This document shows positions 36,134 to 44,509 of a stretch of DNA of 64,000 bases, piece by piece. The position numbers were made by a program, and so were the translations under genes. Source of the DNA: a virus; IMG/VR virus record IMGVR_UViG_3300042308_000168, positions 62,001 to 126,000 of that record. One strand, written 5' to 3'. The notes under the pieces were generated by a model. That model had not been told where the DNA came from and did not search any database. It saw only the letters and a program-made list of their open reading frames with translations. The stretch's first letter is position 1. The number at the start of each line of letters is the position of its first letter.

Positions 36134-37567
36134 ATGGCATCATTAACAGAAGCAGCAAAGGCTGTTCTAGAGGGAAAGACTCTAGGGGAAGGTTATGGTA
36201 GCAATCCTTATCCATCAGTGGGTAATGGTGGCGTATCGAATCCTGATCCTGTAGATCCTTCTACCGCTTCAACAGGCAATGCTAAGACACTACGCCCAGG
36301 TTCAAAGATGAAAGAAGATAAGAAGCGTTCACAGAACGGTGCTGGTTCTTCTGATAATGCTGATTTCGAAGGTCAGCAGCAGGATATTGGTGGACAGACA
36401 CCAACTTCACTTCCATCAGGCAATCTAGGCGCTGCCGCTGCATCAGCAGTTGGTAAGGATTCTTCTCGTGCTGGTAAGGGTTCAGTTGCACCCGAGCCAA
36501 CTAAGAAGCTATCAGAAGATGAAGTAAATGAAGGTGAAGTAGTTGAAGAAGAAAATGCTCCAACTCTAGCCGAGCGCATTAAGGCTCTTAAAGAAGCCCG
36601 TAAGCACGACAAAGAAGAAAAAGAAGACAAAGAAGAAAAAGAAGATGAAGATGAGAAGCACGAAGGTAAAGAAAAGTGCGATGAAGAACTAGAACTTTCA
36701 GAAGAACTAGAAGACTTTATTGCAGAAGCCATCGAAGCTGGTCTTGATGAAGAAGAAATTCTTGCTGCTATCGATGAGAACTTTGAGTTCGTCTCAGAGG
36801 AATCAGATGAGATTGCAGAATCACTAGAGACATACGAAGTTGATATGTCAGAGCATGTTGATGCCCTTCTAGAAGGTGAGAACCTTTCTGAGGAGTTCCA
36901 TGCTAAGGCAACAACAATCTTCGAAGCAGCCGTTAAGGCAAAGCTAGAAGAGGAAGTAGCTCTACTAGAGCAGGCTTATGCCGAAACTCTAGAAGAAAGA
37001 GTTGCTGAAATCTACGAACAGCTATCAACCGACGTTGATGACTATCTAAACTATGTTGTTGAACAGTGGATTGAAGAAAATGAAGTTGCTGTTGAGTCCG
37101 CTCTCCGTAGCGAACTTACAGAAGATTTCATCAGTGGTCTTCGTGCCCTATTCGCTGAACACTATATCGACATTCCAGAGGATTCTGTACCTGTAGTTGA
37201 GGAACTATCAGCAACAGTTGAGGAACTAGAAGCCAAACTTAACGAAGAAATTGAGCGCAATGTTGCACTATCATCTGCACTTAACGAATCACGCAAGTAT
37301 GAGCTAGTTTCTGCTGTTTGTGAAGGTCTAACATCAACTCAGGCAGAGAAGCTAAAGGGTCTTGCCGAGAACGTTACCTATACATCAGACGAAGAATTTA
37401 TCGATAAGATTTCAACACTAAGGGAGAACTATTTCCCAACTGCTGTTAAGGCAGATGGCGTTCTAGACCTAGTTGAGTCAAGCGATCCATCAGTAATCAA
37501 CGAGAGCAATCTTGAAGGTCCAATGGCTCGTTATGTTCAGGCCCTTGGCAGAACTCTCCCAAAGTAA
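36134..37567 (+). CDS. 22: Prohead core scaffold gp22
   Basis: A 477-residue, very acidic helical protein placed directly before gp23 and after gp21, as in T4. It begins A-S-L-T-E|A-A, matching the gp21 cleavage motif. An S/G/N-rich segment (about 20-125) and a low-complexity E-E-K-E-D region (about 160-180) precede long coiled-coil helices (about 190-400) and a conserved C-terminal domain. It is much longer than T4 gp22. It assembles the inner core and is digested by gp21 after head assembly. Confidence 0.85.
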   Translation: MASLTEAAKAVLEGKTLGEGYGSNPYPSVGNGGVSNPDPVDPSTASTGNAKTLRPGSKMKEDKKRSQNGAGSSDNADFEGQQQDIGGQTPTSLPSGNLGAAAASAVGKDSSRAGKGSVAPEPTKKLSEDEVNEGEVVEEENAPTLAERIKALKEARKHDKEEKEDKEEKEDEDEKHEGKEKCDEELELSEELEDFIAEAIEAGLDEEEILAAIDENFEFVSEESDEIAESLETYEVDMSEHVDALLEGENLSEEFHAKATTIFEAAVKAKLEEEVALLEQAYAETLEERVAEIYEQLSTDVDDYLNYVVEQWIEENEVAVESALRSELTEDFISGLRALFAEHYIDIPEDSVPVVEELSATVEELEAKLNEEIERNVALSSALNESRKYELVSAVCEGLTSTQAEKLKGLAENVTYTSDEEFIDKISTLRENYFPTAVKADGVLDLVESSDPSVINESNLEGPMARYVQALGRTLPK

Positions 37568-37606
37568 TTTAAACTAACTTTAGTTAACAGAAAGAAGGAA
37601 ACTAAA

Positions 37607-38956
37607 ATGTATTTAACAGAACAGCTAGAAAACAAGTGGTCCCCAGTTCTTGACCACGACGGCGCTGGTAAGATCAAGGATGCTTATCGTCGTGCCGTTA
37701 CTGCCGTTATTCTTGAGAACCAGGAAAAGGCAATGGCTGAGGAAAGCCGCACACTAAACGAAGCCGCTCCAACTAACTCTGGTGGTGGTCTAGGTACCGG
37801 AACTAATGTCGCTTCATACGACCCAATTCTTATCTCCCTAGTTCGCCGTGCGCTTCCAAACCTAATCGCTTATGACGTTTGCGGCGTTCAGCCAATGACC
37901 GGTCCAACCGGCCTAATCTTCGCAATGCGTTCAAAGTATAAGTCAATGGGTGGCAGCGAGGCTCTATTCTATGAAGCCAATACTGCTTTCTCATCACAGA
38001 ATGCAACCGGTAATACTTCTGCTCTTAACGGTTCACAGCCAGCCGGCAACAATAACCCATTCGCAGAAGGTGCTAACTGGACTGCTAACTCATTCCCAAC
38101 TGGCGTTGGTATGACCACAGCACAGGCAGAAGCACTAGGCGATGCAGCTTCAAACGCATTCGCTGAAATGGCTTTCGCCATCGATAAGGTTACTGTTACT
38201 GCTCGCAGCCGTGCGCTAAAGGCAGAATACACCACCGAGCTTGCTCAGGATCTTAAGGCAATTCACGGCCTTGATGCTGAGACCGAGCTAGCCAACATTC
38301 TCTCAACAGAGATTCTTGCTGAAATCAATCGTGAGGTTATCCGCACAATTTATCGTTCAGCAACAGTTGGTGCTCAGTATGGTGTTACAACCGCTGGTAC
38401 ATTCGATCTTGACACAGACTCAAACGGCCGTTGGTCAGTTGAGAAGTTCAAGGGACTTATCTTCCACATTGAGCGTGAAGCTAATGCTATTGCTAAGGCT
38501 ACCCGCCGTGGTAAGGGTAACGTTCTGATCGTTTCATCAGACGTTGCATCTGCTATGGCTATGGCTGGTGTTCTTTCTTACACCCCAGCCCTATCAGCCG
38601 ACCTAACCGTTGACGATACTGGCAACACCTTCGTTGGTATGCTACACGGCCGTATTAAGGTTTATATCGATCCTTACTTCGGTGGTTCAGCAAACGGCGA
38701 CGAGCTAGTAACCGTTGGTTATCGTGGTTCTTCACCATTCGACGCTGGTCTATTCTACTGCCCATACGTTCCACTACAGATGGTCCGTGCAATCGGTCAG
38801 GATACCTTCCAGCCAAAGATTGGCTTCAAGACTCGTTACGGCATGGTTGCTAACCCATTCGCAACCACCGCTGGTGACGGCGTTGTTGGTAGCCGTGATG
38901 TTTCCGGTCAGGCAAACATCTACTACCGTATCTTCCGTGTTCGCAATCTAACCTAA
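37607..38956 (+). CDS. 23: Major capsid protein gp23
   Basis: A 449-residue precursor. Homology to T4 gp23 is clear from V-R-R-A-L-P-N-L-I-A-Y-D, V-C-G-V-Q-P-M-T-G-P-T-G-L-I-F-A-M-R and the Y-C-P-Y-V-P-L-Q-M region. Residues 49-53 (T-L-N-E52|A53) match the expected gp21 cut, which would remove a 52-residue propeptide. Forms the hexameric capsid lattice. AGAAGGA lies seven to eight bases before the ATG. A strong terminator follows 30 bases after the stop. Confidence 0.96.
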   Translation: MYLTEQLENKWSPVLDHDGAGKIKDAYRRAVTAVILENQEKAMAEESRTLNEAAPTNSGGGLGTGTNVASYDPILISLVRRALPNLIAYDVCGVQPMTGPTGLIFAMRSKYKSMGGSEALFYEANTAFSSQNATGNTSALNGSQPAGNNNPFAEGANWTANSFPTGVGMTTAQAEALGDAASNAFAEMAFAIDKVTVTARSRALKAEYTTELAQDLKAIHGLDAETELANILSTEILAEINREVIRTIYRSATVGAQYGVTTAGTFDLDTDSNGRWSVEKFKGLIFHIEREANAIAKATRRGKGNVLIVSSDVASAMAMAGVLSYTPALSADLTVDDTGNTFVGMLHGRIKVYIDPYFGGSANGDELVTVGYRGSSPFDAGLFYCPYVPLQMVRAIGQDTFQPKIGFKTRYGMVANPFATTAGDGVVGSRDVSGQANIYYRIFRVRNLT

Positions 38957-38987
38957 GTTAGATGCGTGGCGAAAGCCAAAACTTAAG

Positions 38988-39015
38988 AGCGGGGCCTTCG
39001 GGCTCCGCTTTTTTT
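38988..39015 (+). terminator. Strong rho-independent terminator after gp23
   Basis: Nine-base GC-rich stem (AGCGGGGCC / GGCTCCGCT, one G-T pair) with a TTCG tetraloop and a run of seven T. It closes the highly expressed capsid transcript. Confidence 0.92.
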
Positions 39016-39018
39016 ATG

Positions 39019-39026
39019 ACTAAATA
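39019..39026 (+). promoter_or_regulatory. ACTAAATA late-promoter-like motif
   Basis: Directly after the gp23 terminator and 17 bases before the next ATG, so a new transcript start is needed here. Confidence 0.5.
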
Positions 39027-39043
39027 ACTGACGGAGGAATCTA

Positions 39044-39568
39044 ATGACAACCAAATCAGTTCTGACAACTACACCAGAGAATACATCTATTCTTCAACCT
39101 ACGAAGTTTACTTTCTTTATTCCTGATAAGCCATTTCTAAGATACTTTTGTCAGACAGTCACAATTCCTTCTGTGTCATTAACTCCTATTGCTGTTCCTA
39201 CTCCTTTCGTTGATACATATAGACACGGCAGTAAAATGACATTTGAGCCATTAGTGATTACCGCATTGATGGACGAAGATTTGCGTGTATGGCATGAAAC
39301 ATACAAGTGGATGAATAGTCTAGGACAATCTTCTAATCTTGATAAGTATCCAAGAAGATCATTGAAAGATACTAATCCTCTTTACTTTGATGGATATCTA
39401 ACAATCAATACAAACTCTAACAATCCTAATATTCGTATCAAATTCTTGAACTGTCACCCCACAGATGTTGGCGGTATCAACTTTGACACCAAGCAAGATG
39501 CTGATAACATTCCTACCGCAGACTTCACATTCCGTTACGATGTGTTTGAAATTGAACGCTTGACATAA
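39044..39568 (+). CDS. Tail-tube-fold protein (gp3-like tail completion or gp19 paralogue)
   Basis: A 174-residue protein. Pattern K-F-T-F-F-I-P near the N-terminus, V-T-I-P-S-V-S-L, P-T-P-F-V-D-T-Y-R-H-G and L-M-D-E-D-L-R-V-W-H-E is typical of tube-fold proteins that initiate or terminate the tail. In T4-like cyanophages a gp3-type protein of about this length lies between gp23 and uvsY, the position seen here. gp3 ends the tail tube and stabilises the sheath. A gp19 paralogue is an alternative. Confidence 0.65.
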   Translation: MTTKSVLTTTPENTSILQPTKFTFFIPDKPFLRYFCQTVTIPSVSLTPIAVPTPFVDTYRHGSKMTFEPLVITALMDEDLRVWHETYKWMNSLGQSSNLDKYPRRSLKDTNPLYFDGYLTINTNSNNPNIRIKFLNCHPTDVGGINFDTKQDADNIPTADFTFRYDVFEIERLT

Positions 39569-39588
39569 CCGTTTATTTCCACTATAAT
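39560..39588 (+). promoter_or_regulatory. Consensus sigma70-type promoter before uvsY
   Basis: TTGACA (39560-39565), 17-bp spacer, TATAAT (39583-39588). Both hexamers are perfect. It overlaps the upstream stop codon and would start an early transcript for uvsY and uvsW. Confidence 0.88.
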
Positions 39589-39619
39589 TGTTAGTATTTT
39601 TGTCACATGGAGGTATGCG

Positions 39620-40072
39620 GTGAATCTTAAACCACCAGTAGCTATTGAAGATTTGATGAAGGAATGGTCAGAGGATACTAAACTCGATTCTTCCGCTATT
39701 GATTTGGAACTCTTGAAGATTTCCAATCTACACGGTAAGTATCTTAACATTATGTCCTATCATCGTCATCTTGTCCGTAAGATAGATACGGACTTTAAAA
39801 ACATGAAAGGCTTGCGTGAAGATTACTATGCTGGTCATCTTACACAGGAAGAATGTGATAAGCGTGGTTGGGAGTATATGCAGCATGTTCATTCTAACCC
39901 CAAGATTGCTAGACTACTCGAAACTGATCCCGAACTAAATAAACTGTTGCTTAAGAAAATAGCACACGAAGAAATTGTCTCCTATTGCGAGTTTGTTCTT
40001 AAATCTCTAAACAATCGCACATGGGACCTAAAGACATACACAGACTATAGAAAGCACTTTGACGGTAGATAA
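39620..40072 (+). CDS. uvsY: Recombination mediator UvsY
   Basis: A 150-residue protein. The segment L-K-I-S-N-L-H-G-K-Y-L-N and L-R-E-D-Y-Y-A-G-H-L is the UvsY signature. It loads the UvsX recombinase onto gp32-covered single-stranded DNA. GTG start with GGAGG six bases upstream. Its stop overlaps the uvsW ATG by one base, a two-gene recombination unit as in T4-like cyanophages. Confidence 0.88.
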   Translation: MNLKPPVAIEDLMKEWSEDTKLDSSAIDLELLKISNLHGKYLNIMSYHRHLVRKIDTDFKNMKGLREDYYAGHLTQEECDKRGWEYMQHVHSNPKIARLLETDPELNKLLLKKIAHEEIVSYCEFVLKSLNNRTWDLKTYTDYRKHFDGR

Positions 40073-41547
40073 TGGAACACTTGATCATTAGGAATTTGAA
40101 TGAGTCTTATATTCATGTCACCTGTAGTGAAGGTGTAGCATGGGAACTCAGAGACGCATTCTCATTCCGTCCTCCCGGGTTTCAATTTGTCCCTTCTTAC
40201 AAAATGAAACTCTGGGATGGATATCTTCGCCTCTTTGATGCCAATAAGCGTATCATTCTTCGTGGTCTTGCTCCTCAGGTAATGGAGTGGATACGCAAGA
40301 GAGGTTATACCTATGAGTATGAGGATGAACAGTATGGCACATCATTTTCAGTGGAAGAAGCAAATGAGTTTATTGAAAAACTCAACCCCAAGCATCCTCC
40401 TAGAGACTATCAGCTTAACTCTTTCGTTCACGCAATACGCTCTAAGCGTCGTCTTGTGCTGTCTCCTACTGGTTCAGGCAAGTCTTTGCTTCTTTACTTG
40501 GTCTCTATGTATTTGCTTACCAAAGGGAAGAGAGGTCTTATCATCGTTCCTAGGTCGGCGCTTGTAGAACAGTTATTCTCCGACTTTCAAGACTATTCTG
40601 TAAAGAATGGTAAGGATATGAATAAGTATTGTTGGAGAGTATATTCAGGTCGTGATAAAGAGGCAGAGCATCCTATCATCATATCTACCTGGCAGTCACT
40701 ACAAAGATTACCTAAAGAATACTTTCAGAAGTTTGATTATGTAATCTGTGACGAAGTTCATCAAGCACAAGCAAAGGCACTATCTGATATCATTTCTAAG
40801 TGTACCAATGCTGCGTATCGTATCGGTGTTACTGGTACTCTATCTGGTGCTAAGACGCATGAATGGGTGCTTACCGGTTTGTTTGGTGAAATCTATAAAG
40901 CAACTACATCTAAAGAACTGATGGATAAGGAACAGCTTGCTAAACTAACCATCAAGTGCCTGTTGCTAAAATACTCTGACGAAGAATGTCAGTATATGAA
41001 GACTGCCGACTATCAGGCAGAGATTGACTATATTGTATCTAATAAGGAGCGAAACAAGTTCATTGTAAATCTTGCCCTCTCCTTAGAGGGCAATACTCTA
41101 CTGCTATTTAACTATGTGGAGAAGCATGGAGCCGTTTTATACGACATGCTAAATAAGCGTGTAAAAGAAGGCAGAAAAGTATTTTATATACATGGAGGAA
41201 CTGAGGTTGAAGACCGAGAAGAAATTCGAAGGATCGTCGAGAACGAGCGTAATGCTATTATTGTTGGGTCCGTTGGTGTTTTGTCTACTGGTACTAACAT
41301 CGTGGCCTTGGATAACGTCATATTTGCATCTCCTTCCAAGTCCAAGATCCGTAACTTACAATCAATCGGTAGAGGGCTTCGGGTTAGTGACAAGAAAAAA
41401 TCCGCCACTCTCTATGACATTGCCGATGACTTTAAGTGGAAAGCAAGAGAGAACTTTACCCTTAAGCATTTCTTTGAAAGACTCAAAGTCTATGGTGAAG
41501 AAGGGTTCGAGTTCAAAATCTACAAAATAAACATGAAGGATAGATGA
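40072..41547 (+). CDS. uvsW: DNA/RNA helicase UvsW (SF2)
   Basis: A 491-residue SF2 helicase. An N-terminal domain (1-110) is followed by R-D-Y-Q (Q-motif), Walker A S-P-T-G-S-G-K-S (131-138), I-C-D-E-V-H (DEVH box, about 223-228), V-T-G-T-L motif III and Q-S-I-G-R-G-L-R motif VI. T4 UvsW unwinds R-loops and reverses forks, switching replication from origin to recombination-dependent. Overlaps uvsY and the next gene. Confidence 0.92.
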   Translation: MEHLIIRNLNESYIHVTCSEGVAWELRDAFSFRPPGFQFVPSYKMKLWDGYLRLFDANKRIILRGLAPQVMEWIRKRGYTYEYEDEQYGTSFSVEEANEFIEKLNPKHPPRDYQLNSFVHAIRSKRRLVLSPTGSGKSLLLYLVSMYLLTKGKRGLIIVPRSALVEQLFSDFQDYSVKNGKDMNKYCWRVYSGRDKEAEHPIIISTWQSLQRLPKEYFQKFDYVICDEVHQAQAKALSDIISKCTNAAYRIGVTGTLSGAKTHEWVLTGLFGEIYKATTSKELMDKEQLAKLTIKCLLLKYSDEECQYMKTADYQAEIDYIVSNKERNKFIVNLALSLEGNTLLLFNYVEKHGAVLYDMLNKRVKEGRKVFYIHGGTEVEDREEIRRIVENERNAIIVGSVGVLSTGTNIVALDNVIFASPSKSKIRNLQSIGRGLRVSDKKKSATLYDIADDFKWKARENFTLKHFFERLKVYGEEGFEFKIYKINMKDR

Positions 41548-41957
41548 TGGATGATTACAGTGAATATCCTAGAGCAAAGTTTATTCGTCTCGATAATGGG
41601 GATGATTTAATAGCGGAAGTAGTAGAGGTTGGTGATGATGATAATCTAATGTATCATCTTTATCATCCTCTTAAAGTTGTTTATATACCTTCTGAGAAAA
41701 CTGGCTTCTATAGTATTGCTTTTATGCCATGGGTCTTTCCTAGAATGGTTGAAACGCAAGAATTTACTTTACAATCCGAAAAAATTATGATAATAACAGA
41801 TGTATCAGAAAAAACTAATGCGTCCTATTGGGAAAGTGTTAGTGAGTACCTAAAGTATAATGATCCTGCCAATGACGAACTAAGTCTTACAGAAGAACAG
41901 GAAGATAGTATAGCCGAGGCTCTTGAAGCATTCGCACAGAAAAGGATATATCACTAA
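41544..41957 (+). CDS. Conserved-type phage protein, possible Sm-like beta-barrel
   Basis: A 137-residue acidic protein. The first ~75 residues alternate beta strands (A-K-F-I-R-L-D-N-G-D-D-L-I-A-E-V, Y-H-L-Y-H-P-L-K-V-V-Y-I), reminiscent of Sm-like small barrels found next to uvsW in T4-like cyanophages. The C-terminus is a helical acidic tail. ATGATG start overlaps the uvsW stop. Nucleic-acid binding is only a possibility; no named family assigned. Confidence 0.5.
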   Translation: MMDDYSEYPRAKFIRLDNGDDLIAEVVEVGDDDNLMYHLYHPLKVVYIPSEKTGFYSIAFMPWVFPRMVETQEFTLQSEKIMIITDVSEKTNASYWESVSEYLKYNDPANDELSLTEEQEDSIAEALEAFAQKRIYH

Positions 41958-42262
41958 TGGCAACGACCACCACAAAAGAAACTAATCCATATCTCACATT
42001 TGACGATGCGGACCTAACCGATGATTTCGGCTTTTCTTTCGGTAACGAAGACGACATTATCGCAGACGCCATCGCACCGACACAAGACGAAGTGGCCGAT
42101 CTTAAAAAGAGATTAGAAGCTATTAGGAAGATTTATATGCCTTTGCTACAGAACCTAGCAAAGAACTCCGATCAGCCTATCATCAAGTGGCCTAACAGAG
42201 GTCCTATCCTTGAGAAGCAGATAGCGAAACTTATTACACTTACCGAACCAGGGTTCAAGTAA
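41957..42262 (+). CDS. Small conserved-style protein of the uvsW operon
   Basis: A 101-residue protein whose ATG overlaps the previous stop by one base. It has an acidic N-terminal half (D-D-A-D-L-T-D-D-F-G-F-S-F-G-N-E-D-D) and a helical C-terminal half (D-L-K-K-R-L-E-A-I-R-K-I, then P-N-R-G-P-I-L-E-K-Q-I). Similar small acidic/helical genes follow uvsW in T4-like phages. Function unknown; replication/recombination context. Confidence 0.5.
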   Translation: MATTTTKETNPYLTFDDADLTDDFGFSFGNEDDIIADAIAPTQDEVADLKKRLEAIRKIYMPLLQNLAKNSDQPIIKWPNRGPILEKQIAKLITLTEPGFK

Positions 42263-42266
42263 GGTG

Positions 42267-42284
42267 AACTTGCTAACGCAAGTT
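42267..42284. other. Short hairpin in gap between uvsW operon and gp55
   Basis: Perfect 7-bp stem AACTTGC / GCAAGTT with loop TAAC. No good T-run on either strand. It would lie within the RNA made from the leftward promoter at 42346-42374. Confidence 0.4.
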
Positions 42285-42345
42285 TGTCTCGCTTCGCTCG
42301 ACGGTTGCTCTTGGTTAAGGTTTAGGTGGTGGTTTCTTAAAGACC

Positions 42346-42374
42346 ATTATACCCTAAGTTGAAAATGTTGTCAA
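42346..42374 (-). promoter_or_regulatory. Perfect sigma70-type promoter on the minus strand
   Basis: Read leftwards: TTGACA (42374-42369), 17-bp spacer, TATAAT (42351-42346). Both hexamers are exact. No minus-strand gene lies downstream; the product would be an RNA starting near 42339 and running antisense to the 101-aa and 137-aa genes. Confidence 0.75.
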
Positions 42375-42401
42375 GCCCAAAAATGAAAGAAAGTGAATAA
42401 A

Positions 42402-42980
42402 ATGGCAAAAAAAGTTAAGCGTCATTATGTAGATAATAAGAAGTTTTTGGAAGAGATTGTAGAATACAAGAAACAGTGTGCCTATGCAGAACAGCATGGA
42501 CTAACAAAGCCTGTTATCTCAAACTACATTGGTAAGTGTATTAAGGACATTGCGGAGCATCTTAGCACCAAGCCTTTGTTCATGAACTACTCATATCGTG
42601 ATGAAATGATATCGGATGCAATTGAAAACTGTTTCATGTATTTCGATAACTTCAATCCCGAGAAGTCAGAGAACCCCTTTGCATACTTCACACAGATTAG
42701 TTACTACGCCTTTCAGAGAAGGAAGAACAAAGAAAAGAAGAACAAATATATAATGTATAAGAGGTTTCAAGAAAGTGTTCTGCATACTAATGATGCCTCA
42801 CTTATGATTGATGCCGATGGAAATCACTTGATTTCTTCAAACATCTATGATAACATTAATGACTTCATACGAGATTTTGAGGAAAGAGAACTTCTAAAGA
42901 AACTCGAAAGAAAGAAGGCCAAGGAAGGCTTAGAAAAGTTTGTTGAAGGAGAGAATGATGACGGAAGAGAATCAGTATGA
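42402..42980 (+). CDS. 55: Late-transcription sigma factor gp55
   Basis: A 192-residue homologue of T4 gp55. The central region (F-D-N-F-N-P-E-K-S-E-N-P-F-A-Y-F-T-Q-I and Y-A-F-Q-R-R-K-N-K-E) is the conserved sigma-region-2-like core. It redirects host RNA polymerase to TATAAATA-type late promoters together with the sliding clamp gp45, which is also encoded here. ATG 42402 is chosen over GTG 42393. The 3' end overlaps the next gene by 23 bases. Confidence 0.9.
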   Translation: MAKKVKRHYVDNKKFLEEIVEYKKQCAYAEQHGLTKPVISNYIGKCIKDIAEHLSTKPLFMNYSYRDEMISDAIENCFMYFDNFNPEKSENPFAYFTQISYYAFQRRKNKEKKNKYIMYKRFQESVLHTNDASLMIDADGNHLISSNIYDNINDFIRDFEERELLKKLERKKAKEGLEKFVEGENDDGRESV

Positions 42981-43158
42981 TGTGCCCTTTCAGGTACAGA
43001 CATTGATCACATCCCTTAAGAATAAAGGTGAGCGTGTTCATATTCGTAGTAACTATCGAATGAGACTAGAAGGTATTCGTAAAGCTATTGATAAGGCTTT
43101 ACTAGAATATGATCAGGAAATGGTTCAGTCAACTCGATATAAGATGGGACCACGATAA
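42958..43158 (+). CDS. Small basic protein after gp55
   Basis: A 66-residue protein starting at ATG 42958, six bases after AAGGAG, within the 3' end of gp55. Charged and helical (I-R-K-A-I-D-K-A-L-L-E-Y-D). The stop overlaps the next ATG by one base. No family recognised. Translational coupling places it in the late-transcription unit; ATG 42955 is an alternative start. Confidence 0.5.
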   Translation: MTEENQYDVPFQVQTLITSLKNKGERVHIRSNYRMRLEGIRKAIDKALLEYDQEMVQSTRYKMGPR

Positions 43159-43340
43159 TGGACACGGATGATATTGTTAAAGAGATTGAGCAAAACTTAG
43201 AATGGTTTTGTGATAAGATCGTAGAACCTGTTCCGCTTAACCCTGAGGATAAGCAGAAGGTGTTTCGTAGAATGATCAATTTGGGATGGATAAGACAATC
43301 CGAGGTTGATATCTATAATGAAATTACCAAAGACGATTGA
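43158..43340 (+). CDS. Small acidic protein between gp55 and gp47
   Basis: A 60-residue helical acidic protein with C-D-K-I-V-E-P-V-P-L-N-P. The ATG overlaps the previous stop, and its own stop overlaps the promoter for gp47. Not recognised. Its compact, coupled position makes it a real gene more likely than not. Confidence 0.5.
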   Translation: MDTDDIVKEIEQNLEWFCDKIVEPVPLNPEDKQKVFRRMINLGWIRQSEVDIYNEITKDD

Positions 43341-43365
43341 CAATATCATCTTTATGATATATACT
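43337..43365 (+). promoter_or_regulatory. Consensus sigma70-type promoter before gp47, with a dyad in the spacer
   Basis: TTGACA (43337-43342), 17-bp spacer, TATACT (43360-43365). The spacer is almost filled by an inverted repeat ATATCAT-CTTT-ATGATAT (43343-43360), a possible operator. Likely drives gp47, ftsH and gp46. Confidence 0.85.
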
Positions 43366-43403
43366 GTTTCTTTGAACTTAATACTAGACTTTAAGGATTG
43401 GGT

Positions 43404-44480
43404 ATGGCAAAGATTGCGATGGTAACAGATACACATGCCGGGGTCAGAAATGACAACCCGGCATTTCAGTTGTATCAAAAGCAATGTTGGCAATGGTTTT
43501 TCAATCAGATTGATGAACATGGTATCAAGCATATCATTCATCTTGGTGATATCTATGATCGCCGTAAGTATATCAACTTTATGTCTGCCAAGCGCCTTCG
43601 TGAAGATTTCTTTGAACCTCTAGCAGAAAGAGGTATTGAAACGCATATCGTTGTTGGTAATCATGATATGTATTACAAAGATACTCACGAGGTCAATGCT
43701 CTAGACGAAGTTGTCCGTGGTAGATACTCTAATATTAACATCTATTCAGTTCCTGAAATCATCAACATTGATGGCTTAGACATTCAGCTAATGCCATGGA
43801 TCACAGACTCCAATCGTGCAGAAGCACTAGAAGCAATCACCAAACCTAAAGCATCTATTCTCATGGGTCACCTTGAGTTGACAGGCTTTACAATGCATAG
43901 AGGACAGATATCAGACCATGGTATGGAACGCATCGCATTTGATAAATTTGATAAGGTATATTCAGGTCACTATCATCATCGTAGCACTATTGGTAATGTA
44001 TCCTATATTGGCGCTTTTGGAGAATATACTTGGCATGATTATAATGATCCCCGAGGTTTTTCGTTATTTGATACGGGGTCCAGAGTTTTAGAGTTCGTCC
44101 AGAATCCATATAGAATGTTTAGGATTGCAAAGTATGATGATGTTGCTAATCCTGAAATCGTAGAGAAGATACAGAAAACAGACTTTTCTAGATATAAGAA
44201 TACTTATGTTAAGCTTGTTGTTATCAATAAGTCTAACCCATATGCCTTCGATCTACTATTTGATTCTATCTATAAGGCAAGTCCTTTAGATATCACGGTC
44301 GTAGAAGATCCAACAGTTCTCTTAGAGAACGAAGAAGCAGACGAAGTAAATGAAGCGGAAGATACCCCTACGATCCTTCGTAAGTATATCGATACGCTAA
44401 CATTACCATTAGATAGCGGTAAAATGAAACACTTTATGATGGACATATACAATGAGGCCTTACAGGTCGAGACTGTATAA
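43404..44480 (+). CDS. 47: Recombination exonuclease subunit gp47 (Mre11/SbcD-like)
   Basis: A 358-residue metallophosphoesterase. Motifs D9-x-H11, G-D49, G-N86-H87-D88, a G-H (M-G-H-L-E) and G-H-Y-H-H bind the two catalytic metals. With gp46 it resects ends and initiates recombination-dependent replication. ATG 43404 has AAGGA six bases upstream and is preferred to TTG 43398. Separated from gp46 by ftsH, an unusual arrangement. Confidence 0.93.
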   Translation: MAKIAMVTDTHAGVRNDNPAFQLYQKQCWQWFFNQIDEHGIKHIIHLGDIYDRRKYINFMSAKRLREDFFEPLAERGIETHIVVGNHDMYYKDTHEVNALDEVVRGRYSNINIYSVPEIINIDGLDIQLMPWITDSNRAEALEAITKPKASILMGHLELTGFTMHRGQISDHGMERIAFDKFDKVYSGHYHHRSTIGNVSYIGAFGEYTWHDYNDPRGFSLFDTGSRVLEFVQNPYRMFRIAKYDDVANPEIVEKIQKTDFSRYKNTYVKLVVINKSNPYAFDLLFDSIYKASPLDITVVEDPTVLLENEEADEVNEAEDTPTILRKYIDTLTLPLDSGKMKHFMMDIYNEALQVETV

Positions 44481-44483
44481 ATA
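44476..44483 (+). promoter_or_regulatory. Perfect TATAAATA late promoter before ftsH
   Basis: Exact T4-type late octamer overlapping the gp47 stop, 26 bases before the ftsH ATG. It suggests that ftsH (and gp46) can be expressed late as well as from the upstream early promoter. Confidence 0.7.
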
Positions 44484-44509
44484 CTTCGATAAACTTAAGG
44501 AAGTTTGAT

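Noticed and set aside
37568-37606. Terminator between gp22 and gp23
   Set aside because: Only a weak AACTAA/TTAGTT stem without T-run; co-transcription of scaffold and capsid is more likely.
39920-39945. ACTAAATA in uvsY, and a similar one near 47255 in gp46, as late promoters
   Set aside because: Both are inside coding sequence and arise from common Leu-Asn codons; no gene start lies suitably downstream.
42263-42345. tRNA in the gap before gp55
   Set aside because: Neither strand gives a cloverleaf with T-loop and acceptor stem; only a small hairpin is present.
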